Shown: positions 53,344-61,368 of the stretch, piece after piece
Layout of the letters: each line of letters starts with the position of its first letter
How positions within the stretch are numbered: the first letter of the stretch is position 1
NCBI GenBank assembly: GCA_040901795.1
Contig: JBBDYH010000144.1
Coordinates: 9,744 to 73,743 of the forward strand
Source: JBBDYH01 sp040901795
Lineage (GTDB): Bacteria; Planctomycetota; Planctomycetia; Pirellulales; JALHPA01
Length of the DNA: 64,000 bases
Direction: 5' to 3'
The notes under the pieces: model-generated
Database searches by the model: none
The model's input: the letters and a program-made list of their open reading frames with translations, nothing else
Told to the model about the DNA's origin: nothing
Made by a program: the position numbers and the translations under genes

Positions 53344-53599
53344 GGGTAAGTCAACGGCTGAAGAGACCTGTAAGTAGCGGGTTCTGGGTCGATTGCACAC
53401 TCTATCGAGCTAAATGCCGCTAGCAAGATTAGTGCCAGAACGCATAGTCGCGTAGACTGTGCAAACCATCCATTTTACTCCAGTGCTCGCATAAACACAG
53501 CCAGGTCTGTTTTCGCCTCGGCGGACAATTCCAATTCGTTGCAGGCCGGAAGCTAAGCGCTGATAATCGGGCGATCGGAAACTGACTTCGAGCCAGCCA

Positions 53600-56074
53600 A
53601 TGTCACGACTTCTAGCACTTTTTGGATGCGCTCTTCTCGCGGCTTTTCCGCAATCACCTGCGCATGCAGCCGATAGCCAACCCCTTGACGTGGAAATCCA
53701 GCCGCTGGCGGCCAATGTGAGCCGCCTGCTTGAGGCGCTGAAGTACCTTGGCGCCCCGCTCGATGACGACGCCGCGCAGGCGATTGGCCGCGCCGTAGCG
53801 GATCGTGATGCCCATGAGCTACAGCGGATCATGGATGCGCATGTGCTGTTCGTGGTTTCAATCGATCGCCAGTCGCGCGTGAAAGTTGAAAGCGGAGCGG
53901 CGGATTCGCGATTGCAACAGGCCGGCTTCGTTCCGGTGCTGGTTAGAATCGTCAACCATGCCGGGATCACGAGGAGTCTCCGCATCGACAGTCCGCAAGC
54001 CGGGCCGGTCTATGCAGGCGTTGCCGAGTTGAGCATGAAGCGCCAGCAGCAGGAGCATCTACGCGCAAATGAAAACACCGCCGGCGGCAAAGATCGTTTT
54101 CTCGAGTTGGAGATGTTCCAGTCGCCCCCCATGAAAGATCGCTTGAGCGGGTTGGCGGTTGAGTACGCCATTGCACTGTTTTACTCCAGCGAGGCCGGCA
54201 AGCGCGAAGCCACGATTGTGTTTGAGCTGACCGACGAGAAGCCAGCAGCCTCGCGTGGCGAGGTTCGCGTGGCGTTCGACATTCAGCCGGCCGTCGCCGT
54301 GCGCTTAACCGTGAAAGACACCAACGGCGAGCCGACCGTGGCGCGGCTCTTGTTCCGCGACGCCGCGAGGCGCGTCTACCCGCCGCAACCAAAGCGGCTC
54401 GCGCCCGATCTGTTCTTCCAGCCGCATATCTATCGCGGTGATGGCGAAACGGTGCTTCTGCCGCCGGGCAAGTTCAGTGTTGAATCCAGTCGCGGCCCGG
54501 AGTACCGCGTTCTTGAACGCGAAGTGACGATCGTGCCGAGCGAAGCGGCATCGCTTAAGGTCGATCTGTCCCGGTGGGTCAATCCGATGGAGTTCGGCTT
54601 TTACTCCGGCGATCATCACATCCATGCCGCCGGCTGTGCTCATTACAACAGTCCCACCGAAGGCGTCCTGCCCGAGCACATGTTCCGCCAGGTCAAAGGC
54701 GAAGGGCTGAACGTCGGCTGCGTCCTGACATGGGGCCCCTGCTTTGACTACCAGCGGCGATTCTTCACGCCGGATCCGCATCAATTGAGCGACGCGCGCA
54801 CCGTCCTCAAATACGACCTCGAGATCAGCGGCTTCGGTTCGCAGGCATTGGGGCATGTCTGTTTGCTTAATCTGCAGGACCAGCTTTATCCCGGCAGCGA
54901 CGGCACCACGAAGGGCTGGCCGACCTGGACCACGCCGGTGATGCGTTGGGCCAAAGAGCAAGGCGGCATCACCGGCTATGCGCATTCGGCCAGCGGATTG
55001 GCCATCGACCCCGCCGCCGCGGCAAAGCGATTGCTCGCGCGAATTGACGCCAACAAGAGCGGCGACGCCAGCGCCAACGAGACTGAGGGCGTTCTACTTC
55101 CCGAGTCGTTCGAAAAGATCGACGCCGACCGCGACGGCAGCCTCACCGAGCGTGAGCTGCGGCAGAGCCACAACCGCGTCGCCGACCAGCTCCCCAACCT
55201 CGCCATTCCCGAGATGAACGGCGTCGGCGCTATGGAAATCGCTGTCAGCGTCTCGGAAGGCGTGTGCGATTTCATCAGCGCCATGGACACGCCGCGGATC
55301 CAGGAGTGGAACACGTGGTACCACCTCTTGAATTGTGGTTTCCCGCTCAAGGTCAGCGGCGAAACCGATTTTCCCTGCATGGCGAGCCGCTCGGTCGGCC
55401 AGGGCCGCGTCTATGTGCGGCTTGGCAAGATCGATCGCGTCGATTTCGCCGCCTGGTGTGCCGGCCTCGCCGCCGGGCGGTCGTATGTTTCCGATGGCTA
55501 TGCTCATGCGCTCGAATTCGCGGTGGATGGCCGCTCCCCCGGCAATGAGGATATAAAGCTGGAGAAAGCCGGCGAGGTTTCCGTGCGCGCAAAAGTCGCC
55601 TTCGCCGCAGAAACACCTCTGGCCGTCGCGTACGGCGGAATCGTCCCTCCCGCCGGTCGCCGCGTCGTCGGCGACACGGTCCTGCTCCACGGACCGCGCA
55701 CGGAACAAGTGCTTAGAGGCGGCCGCCGGCTCGTCGAAATCGTCGTCAACGGCCGCGCCGTCGCCTCCCGCGAGGTTCTTGCCGACGGTCAGATTCACGA
55801 CCTGGATTTTACGATTCCCATCGACCGCAGTAGTTGGGTGGGGCTACGCCACTTTCCACAACTGCACACCAATCCGGTCAACGTCCTCGTCGCCGATCAG
55901 CCCATTCGCGCCTCGCGCGACAGCGCCCTTTGGTGCATCGAAACCATTAACCTGCTCTGGCGCAACCGCCAAAACCGCATCGCCCCCCCTGAACGCGACG
56001 AAGCTCGCAAAACCTTCGACCGCGCCCTCGATCGCTATCGCCGAATCGCCCGCGAGGCGGTGGACAGGCAGTAA
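53600..56074 (+). CDS. Secreted CehA/McbA-family metallohydrolase with EF-hand insert, paralogue 2
   Basis: 824 residues, signal peptide MSRLLALFGCALLAAFPQSPAHA. Same architecture as the protein at 5540-7900: N-terminal part with LAPDLFFQPHIYRGDGETVL, catalytic domain with YSGDHHIHAAGCAHY (HxH metal site) and SGETDFPC. The difference is an insert at about residues 480-520 carrying two EF-hand-like loops, DANKSGDASANE and DADRDGSLTERE, placed between YAHSASGLAI and PEMNGVGAMEIAV. In the paralogue these flanks are joined directly. Calcium may thus stabilise or regulate the enzyme. Substrate unknown. The cyclase-fold/WD40 gene follows after about 120 bases. Confidence 0.87.
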   Translation: MSRLLALFGCALLAAFPQSPAHAADSQPLDVEIQPLAANVSRLLEALKYLGAPLDDDAAQAIGRAVADRDAHELQRIMDAHVLFVVSIDRQSRVKVESGAADSRLQQAGFVPVLVRIVNHAGITRSLRIDSPQAGPVYAGVAELSMKRQQQEHLRANENTAGGKDRFLELEMFQSPPMKDRLSGLAVEYAIALFYSSEAGKREATIVFELTDEKPAASRGEVRVAFDIQPAVAVRLTVKDTNGEPTVARLLFRDAARRVYPPQPKRLAPDLFFQPHIYRGDGETVLLPPGKFSVESSRGPEYRVLEREVTIVPSEAASLKVDLSRWVNPMEFGFYSGDHHIHAAGCAHYNSPTEGVLPEHMFRQVKGEGLNVGCVLTWGPCFDYQRRFFTPDPHQLSDARTVLKYDLEISGFGSQALGHVCLLNLQDQLYPGSDGTTKGWPTWTTPVMRWAKEQGGITGYAHSASGLAIDPAAAAKRLLARIDANKSGDASANETEGVLLPESFEKIDADRDGSLTERELRQSHNRVADQLPNLAIPEMNGVGAMEIAVSVSEGVCDFISAMDTPRIQEWNTWYHLLNCGFPLKVSGETDFPCMASRSVGQGRVYVRLGKIDRVDFAAWCAGLAAGRSYVSDGYAHALEFAVDGRSPGNEDIKLEKAGEVSVRAKVAFAAETPLAVAYGGIVPPAGRRVVGDTVLLHGPRTEQVLRGGRRLVEIVVNGRAVASREVLADGQIHDLDFTIPIDRSSWVGLRHFPQLHTNPVNVLVADQPIRASRDSALWCIETINLLWRNRQNRIAPPERDEARKTFDRALDRYRRIAREAVDRQ

Positions 56075-56192
56075 GACCGCCGATGTCGCGGAGATCTCTG
56101 ATGCGCGAATGCAAGCTACAATATCCGCGCTATCCGTGCCATTTGCGCTACTCGCGGTTGCTGGTCTCATTCGATCCGGACCCTAACCCTCG

Positions 56193-58139
56193 ATGTCCGT
56201 CATGAGAAACTTCCTCGCGTTAATTCTCTGCATCTCACTCTGCAAAATCGATTACTGCCAGGCGGCTGACGAGAACACGTCGTCGATCGCGCCCGAGCAA
56301 GTCCTCCTCTGCCTACGCGCGTTTTACGACAAAACCGCCCGCCCGGACGGCTCATTTCAACCCGGCATCGACCCCGAATACCTGGGCATGTCCGACTGCG
56401 CCTATAGTGACCTGGCGGCGGTGACTTACGCCTGCACGATCCATAAGACATTCGGCTGGAAGCTGCCCCATGAAGACAAGACCATCGAGTTCTTGCTGGG
56501 GCGGCAAAGGAAAACCGGGGAGTTCGTCAACGTGGCCGGCACGGTCGATCCGGCCTCGCCGCAGGGCAAAGTTTACAACACCACACAGGCGCTGGTCGCC
56601 TTGCGCGCTTTGGGCGTCCGGCCGCGGCATGATCCGCTCGGCGTCTTCGAGGAGATCCTCAAGCAGGACTACAAAACGCTCCCCGCTTACTCGACGAGCT
56701 TCTTTCCGCTCGCATATCTCTGCTACGGCAAGCCCATCCCCGAGCAGGCCGACCGCGCGATTCGCGCACTGATGATCCAGGATGAAGACGGCTACCTGAA
56801 CGATCACATCGCCGCCACGTTTCACGCCTCGCACTACTACGCGCTCGTCGGCGATCCGACGCCCAAGCCTGAGCAGATGATCGCCCGCATCTTGCGCGAT
56901 CAGAACGCGAACGGCAGTTGGTTTCTCAATCAGCCCGCGCGCGACCGTCATGCCACGTTCGATGCGGTATTTACGCTGCTCCATGAAGGCCGTGATCGCG
57001 CCGACTGCCGCGCAGCGATCGAGCGTGCGGCGCAATGGGCGCTCGCGTGCCGCAACGGCGACGGCGGCTTCGGACATTTTCCCGGCTCAACGTCTGACGC
57101 CGACGCCGTTTACTTTCAAGTCGGCACACTAGTGATGGCCGGTTTTCTCAAGCCGGCCGAGCCGCTGCCCGCAGACCCACAATTGTTGTCTTGGGGTCAC
57201 TTGATGCCGGTCCGCCGCCGGCCGCCGCTGGATAAACAGGTCATCATTCCGCATCCCGGCTGGGTCGGCGGTGTGGCGCTCAGCGCCGACGGGAAACAGC
57301 TTGCCACCGCCTGTTCCGACCACGTCGCCCGTCTTTGGGAAACCACTTCCGGCAAACTGCTCGGGACGTTCAAGGGCCACACCGACTGCGTGGCCGCGAT
57401 CGCGCTGTCCGCCGACGGCCGAATGTTGGCTACCGGAGCTTACGACCACATCGCGAAGATCTGGAACGCATCGTCGGGAAAAATTCTGCACACACTCGCA
57501 GCGCATCGCGGCGCGGTGACCAGCGTGGCGTTTGCGCCGGATGGCAACCTATTGGCGAGCGGCGGCATCGATGGCCGCGTGATGTTGTGGGATCTCAAGA
57601 CCGGTCAGCAACGACAAACGCTTGTGGGCCACAAGTCGTGGGTGAACTCGGTGGCGTTCAATCCGGACGGAAGCCGGTTGGTTTCGGCGAGCTCGGATGG
57701 CGCGCTCAAAGTCTGGGTGGTTGCCAAGGGTGAATTGGTGGAAACCATTTCCGCGAGCAAGGCGGAACCGCGGTCGGTGGCGGTTTCGCCCGATAACAAA
57801 TGGATCGCCGCCGGGATCCGGTACGGTGCAGTCAAAGTGTGGTCGGCTAAAAACTACAAGGAACGACACAGCCTTCAGTTCGCAGTCGACGACGTGAGCG
57901 CCGTTGCCTTTTCACCCGACAGCCGGCAACTGCTGGTGGGCACCGGCGAATGGAACCGCCCGGGCCGCGTCGAGGTCATCGATATAGATTCCGGCAAATC
58001 CGTCGCCCAGCTCAAGCACACCGGCGAAGTGCTCAGCTTGGCGATCTCACGCGACGGCGCCACCATCGCCGCCGGCGGCGGCGACCATGCCGCAAGCGTG
58101 TGGCTAAACCCCATAAGCAAGAGTCGCGCGCAAGACTAA
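56193..58139 (+). CDS. Prenyltransferase/squalene-cyclase-fold plus WD40 fusion protein
   Basis: 648 residues with a signal peptide (NFLALILCISLCKIDYCQA). Residues 30-330 form an alpha/alpha-barrel of the terpenoid cyclase/prenyltransferase-repeat kind: ARPDGSFQPG, RQRKTGEFVNVAG, DQNANGSWFLNQ and CRNGDGGFGHFPG, with the QxxxGxF/W pattern. Cyclase catalytic motifs (DxDD) are not seen. Residues 345-640 are WD40 repeats: LATACSDHVARLWE, LATGAYDHIAKIWN, LASGGIDGRVMLWD and LVSASSDGALKVWV. Probably a periplasmic scaffold or binding protein. Follows the CehA-like gene in the same direction, with only 118 bases between. Confidence 0.85.
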   Translation: MSVMRNFLALILCISLCKIDYCQAADENTSSIAPEQVLLCLRAFYDKTARPDGSFQPGIDPEYLGMSDCAYSDLAAVTYACTIHKTFGWKLPHEDKTIEFLLGRQRKTGEFVNVAGTVDPASPQGKVYNTTQALVALRALGVRPRHDPLGVFEEILKQDYKTLPAYSTSFFPLAYLCYGKPIPEQADRAIRALMIQDEDGYLNDHIAATFHASHYYALVGDPTPKPEQMIARILRDQNANGSWFLNQPARDRHATFDAVFTLLHEGRDRADCRAAIERAAQWALACRNGDGGFGHFPGSTSDADAVYFQVGTLVMAGFLKPAEPLPADPQLLSWGHLMPVRRRPPLDKQVIIPHPGWVGGVALSADGKQLATACSDHVARLWETTSGKLLGTFKGHTDCVAAIALSADGRMLATGAYDHIAKIWNASSGKILHTLAAHRGAVTSVAFAPDGNLLASGGIDGRVMLWDLKTGQQRQTLVGHKSWVNSVAFNPDGSRLVSASSDGALKVWVVAKGELVETISASKAEPRSVAVSPDNKWIAAGIRYGAVKVWSAKNYKERHSLQFAVDDVSAVAFSPDSRQLLVGTGEWNRPGRVEVIDIDSGKSVAQLKHTGEVLSLAISRDGATIAAGGGDHAASVWLNPISKSRAQD

Positions 58140-58170
58140 GGACTTGCATTTTGCATTTTGTAATCAGCAT

Positions 58171-59031
58171 TCAACCTAGCTCCGGTCCCGAGCTCGCCCA
58201 TAGTCGCTCAACATCCTCGCAAACCTGAGCGCCGCGACACATTCGCGTCAGCGTCCGCTGCACTTCAAGTCCCGCCGAATCGGCCAACCGAACGGCGCGA
58301 TCGTGGGAGCACGGCACATCAAGATAAACGCGCGCCCCAGCAAGCCGCCTGCATGCATCGCCAAAGAGGCGCTCGCCCGCCTCGGCGTTCGCGATACAGG
58401 GACCCAACTGCACCGCCGCACTGCCGTGTCGGATCGTCAGATATCCCTCAACTTGGCGCTCTCGGTCAACGACATACACCTGGGCGGGCCGCTCATTAAA
58501 CAAAAGCGCAAGAAACTTCCGACGGTCGCTATACGTGGCAGCGTAATCGAGCGCAAAAATAGCCTCGTAGTCGTCCTGCAGGGCAAGGCGAAGCGATGCC
58601 TGAGTCGCTAGACTGGCATGCGGTTGGCATGAACGTGGATCGAGAGTGGCCGCATATCGGGTCAACTCGAACTGCGGCACAAATCCCAGCTTCTCATACA
58701 CCGGCCGGCCGAGCGGCGTGGCGTCGAGTCGCACGCTCCTCGCGCCTTGTCCTTCGACAAACGAAACCGCATGTTCGACAAGCGCCCTGCCAATGCCCCG
58801 TCCTCGTACGGCCTCATCCACCAACACCATCGCGACCCACGCCACCAAGCCGAACACACACCCCACGGCTGTACCCACCGGCGCTCCGTCCAATTCAGCC
58901 ACAAAGCATCCATCCGGTTGCATCGCCAAAAACCGCCGCCAATCCGCCTCGACCTGGTTCCACCCGGCCTGCTCTTTAAGGCGCATGCCAAGCGAGACAT
59001 CGGCGACCGTCATTTGTCGAATACGCAGCAC
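58171..59031 (-). CDS. Double-domain GNAT acetyltransferase
   Basis: 286 residues. The N-terminal GNAT has VADVSLGMRLKEQAGWNQVE, the acetyl-CoA loop VDEAVRGRGIGRALVEHAV (RGRGIG as the Q/RxxGxG/A motif) and VYEKLGFVPQ. The C-terminal half repeats a shorter GNAT-like fold (VYVVDRERQVEGYLTIRHG, then LDVPCSHDRAVRLADSAGL) as in YitH/HolE-type proteins. Acetylates an unknown small molecule or protein N-terminus. Converges with the gene at 56193-58139. Confidence 0.87.
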   Translation of the reverse strand: MLRIRQMTVADVSLGMRLKEQAGWNQVEADWRRFLAMQPDGCFVAELDGAPVGTAVGCVFGLVAWVAMVLVDEAVRGRGIGRALVEHAVSFVEGQGARSVRLDATPLGRPVYEKLGFVPQFELTRYAATLDPRSCQPHASLATQASLRLALQDDYEAIFALDYAATYSDRRKFLALLFNERPAQVYVVDRERQVEGYLTIRHGSAAVQLGPCIANAEAGERLFGDACRRLAGARVYLDVPCSHDRAVRLADSAGLEVQRTLTRMCRGAQVCEDVERLWASSGPELG

Positions 59032-59040
59032 GGCGGCGAA

Positions 59041-59110
59041 GGTCCGGAGGACCGGAATGTAGTAGCCCCGACCGTCCGGCCGGGGACAAATTAGGAAATG
59101 ACATGTTTAG
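59041..59110. repeat. GGTCC-GGA-GGACC hairpin and relatives
   Basis: Perfect hairpin GGTCC/GGACC around GGA at 59041-59053, and a related GTCGG/CCGAC element near 59111-59125. The first is the same unit as at 41086-41098 inside imuB. It lies between two minus-strand genes. Confidence 0.75.
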
Positions 59111-59126
59111 GTCGGGAGGACCGACA

Positions 59127-61178
59127 CTAAGGCGCGCTGATCGAAAGCCGATCCTTAGCCTCCGCGGCTTCGTATGCCGCGGTGGTCCGCGCGAACTGCT
59201 GAGCGTCGGCTGCAACAATGCTGAGCCGCCGTGGCGCAATTATCCCCAATGCCTCCGGCACGTCGCACACCCGCAGCACGTTGAGAAATTGCGGCGCGGC
59301 GTTGTCCATATGCGTGTGCGGCGGCGAGACGACAGTAACCTCACTGATCTCCGGAGCGAAAATCGCCGCATAGGCGCCGATCAATCCTGCAGATCCTTCG
59401 CCGACGACATGGACCGGCTTCTTATCGGCCGCCAGATGCCTGGCCGCTGCGATTACGTCCCACACCCGCCCGGCATCCACCGTTCGGCCGATCAGCACGT
59501 GCGACCGCTCGACGTAGTTGGGCGGATTCTTCGTCGTCCACTTCGTGTCGCGAATCCCACGCGGCTCGCAATAGATGATGGCCCGGTCCGGAGTGGAGAG
59601 CTTATTGATCCAATCCGGCGTCTCGTTAGCCTGCTCTTCGCTGAGAACAACGAGCAGAATCTCTTTTGCATCGCGCGTTACAAGCCGGATCCCCTCCTTG
59701 TCGCGGACAAGCTCATCGGGTTCCGGTTGGCGCAAAACGAACTCAATGCCTTCCTCTGACTGCACTCGTTGATAGACCTCTTCGGAGTTCCCGATAATCT
59801 TCAGCGCCTTCGCCGCGGGGATCGTCTCCGGAAAGTACCCAAAGCTCACGCGCTTCAACTCCTTCACCAGCGGCTTCTTCCAATCCTCGAATTTGCCCTT
59901 TTCCGGAGCGGCTACGGTCGCAATGGGCACAAACGACTCGTCGATCTTCGTGTTCAACTGGTCCGCCGGCAGGTCGCCATCGCTGGGAAACACGCGCAGC
60001 TTCTCCGGCGGAATCGGATACGCGCCGGGGCGATTTCCTTCGCTCACAATGTCGATCTCGCTATCCTCGACCGGCCGCGCGTCCCCTTTGAGATGCGAGT
60101 TAATAAACCGGAACGTCCCCTGCCGGATGTCCTTGCGATAAGCATGCCCGCCGACGCTGACCAGCGCATCGACCCGGTCGCTCGCGCCATAAAAACTATA
60201 AAGCCGCTCCAGCCGGTTGCTGATCCGGTCGTTCGCATCCATCGGAAAGATCGGATCCTTATCGCTGTTGGCAAATAGCATCGGCCGCGGGGCCACGAGT
60301 CCCGCGATCCGCGTCCACGGCCAGCGAAACGTGTTGTAGAGAAACATGCAGTCGCAGTGCCCGTTGATCACGCGGTTCGGCAGATACGACTCCAGGTCCG
60401 CCATGCCGCTCACTGGCACTGCGACGGTCACGCGATCGTCGGCCGCCACCACCCAAAACGTCGCCGCGCCGCCGCCGCTGATCCCCGTCACCGCGATTCG
60501 CGCCGGATCGACATCCGGCCGGCTGACGAGATAATCAATCCCTCGCACGCCGTTCCAGGCCTCGACACCCGCGGGTGTGTACCCGCGCGAGTGCCACCAC
60601 CAGCGGCCGAGGTTGTAGGTCCCGTGGTGCGTCGCGGCGATCTCACCAAGCTGCAGCGTATCAACCACCAGGCACACATAGCCGTGCCGCGCGAACCAGA
60701 TGCCGTGCGATTGGTAGGCGACCTTGTTTCCATTGCGCCCCCTCCCCGAGTGACCGCACACATACAGCACCGCGGGCAGCTTTTCGCCGTCCTTCACCGC
60801 CGCCGGGCGATAGAGGTTGGCCGTGACGTACAGCTTAGGCCGGCTCTGGTAATGGAGCATGTCGACGACATAGCCGTCCCCTTCGAGCGTCCCGGTAATC
60901 TTCGCCTCGAGCGGCGTCTTCTCCGGCCGCGGCGACAAGCCCAGCATGTAAAAGTACTCCTCGACGTACTGCGGGCGTTTGGCTTTCCAGTCCTCGAGCG
61001 ACTTCAGATCGTCGGCGTAGCGCTCGGCAATCTTCTCCGTTTCCTGGCGCAGATACGCCTGGATCATTGAGTCGCCCGGCGAACCGCGGTCCGCCTCGCC
61101 ATACGGCTGAGCAATGACGGCGGCAGGCGTCGCGAGCAACAAAACGAGAAGCGTGAGGTAAGATCGCGGCGTAGGCAT
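59127..61178 (-). CDS. Secreted alpha/beta-hydrolase, acetylxylan-esterase-like
   Basis: 683 residues, signal peptide (YLTLLVLLLATPAAVIA). The first 370 residues form an alpha/beta hydrolase: KLPAVLYVCGHSGRGR, YVCLVVDTLQLGE, nucleophile elbow GISGGG (Ser about 234), SDKDPIFPMDAND with a likely catalytic Asp, and VGGHAYRKD with His. Residues 400-683 form a second, less conserved hydrolase-like half (HVLIGRTVDAGRVWDVI, VHVVGEGSAGLIGAYAAI). Planctomycetes carry many such esterases of polysaccharide breakdown (families CE7/CE15-like). The pectate lyase and GH32 remnant in the window fit that lifestyle. Substrate not assignable. Confidence 0.8.
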   Translation of the reverse strand: MPTPRSYLTLLVLLLATPAAVIAQPYGEADRGSPGDSMIQAYLRQETEKIAERYADDLKSLEDWKAKRPQYVEEYFYMLGLSPRPEKTPLEAKITGTLEGDGYVVDMLHYQSRPKLYVTANLYRPAAVKDGEKLPAVLYVCGHSGRGRNGNKVAYQSHGIWFARHGYVCLVVDTLQLGEIAATHHGTYNLGRWWWHSRGYTPAGVEAWNGVRGIDYLVSRPDVDPARIAVTGISGGGAATFWVVAADDRVTVAVPVSGMADLESYLPNRVINGHCDCMFLYNTFRWPWTRIAGLVAPRPMLFANSDKDPIFPMDANDRISNRLERLYSFYGASDRVDALVSVGGHAYRKDIRQGTFRFINSHLKGDARPVEDSEIDIVSEGNRPGAYPIPPEKLRVFPSDGDLPADQLNTKIDESFVPIATVAAPEKGKFEDWKKPLVKELKRVSFGYFPETIPAAKALKIIGNSEEVYQRVQSEEGIEFVLRQPEPDELVRDKEGIRLVTRDAKEILLVVLSEEQANETPDWINKLSTPDRAIIYCEPRGIRDTKWTTKNPPNYVERSHVLIGRTVDAGRVWDVIAAARHLAADKKPVHVVGEGSAGLIGAYAAIFAPEISEVTVVSPPHTHMDNAAPQFLNVLRVCDVPEALGIIAPRRLSIVAADAQQFARTTAAYEAAEAKDRLSISAP

Positions 61179-61332
61179 GATCGAGGCTCCAGAAGGGCTG
61201 CCCGTTGGTGCGCAACGTATTGTGGCCGCGGCGAATGTTGGAGTCCAGGCTTTAACGTGTTTTCACTACTTTGACCCGACTCAGGTGGAGAGGTTACGAT
61301 CTTGACAAGGTGAACGTCGAACGACAGCCGCA

Positions 61333-61355
61333 CAAGCTAAAGCTTGAACTCCAAC
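61333..61355 (-). repeat. Reverse copy of the GTTGGAGTTCAAGC repeat
   Basis: Reverse complement of the unit found twice at 20476-20526. Lies 13 bases before the ATG of the PVC-type gene at 61369, where promoter or ribosome-site sequence is expected. Confidence 0.8.
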
Positions 61356-61368
61356 AAGGCGGAACTCC

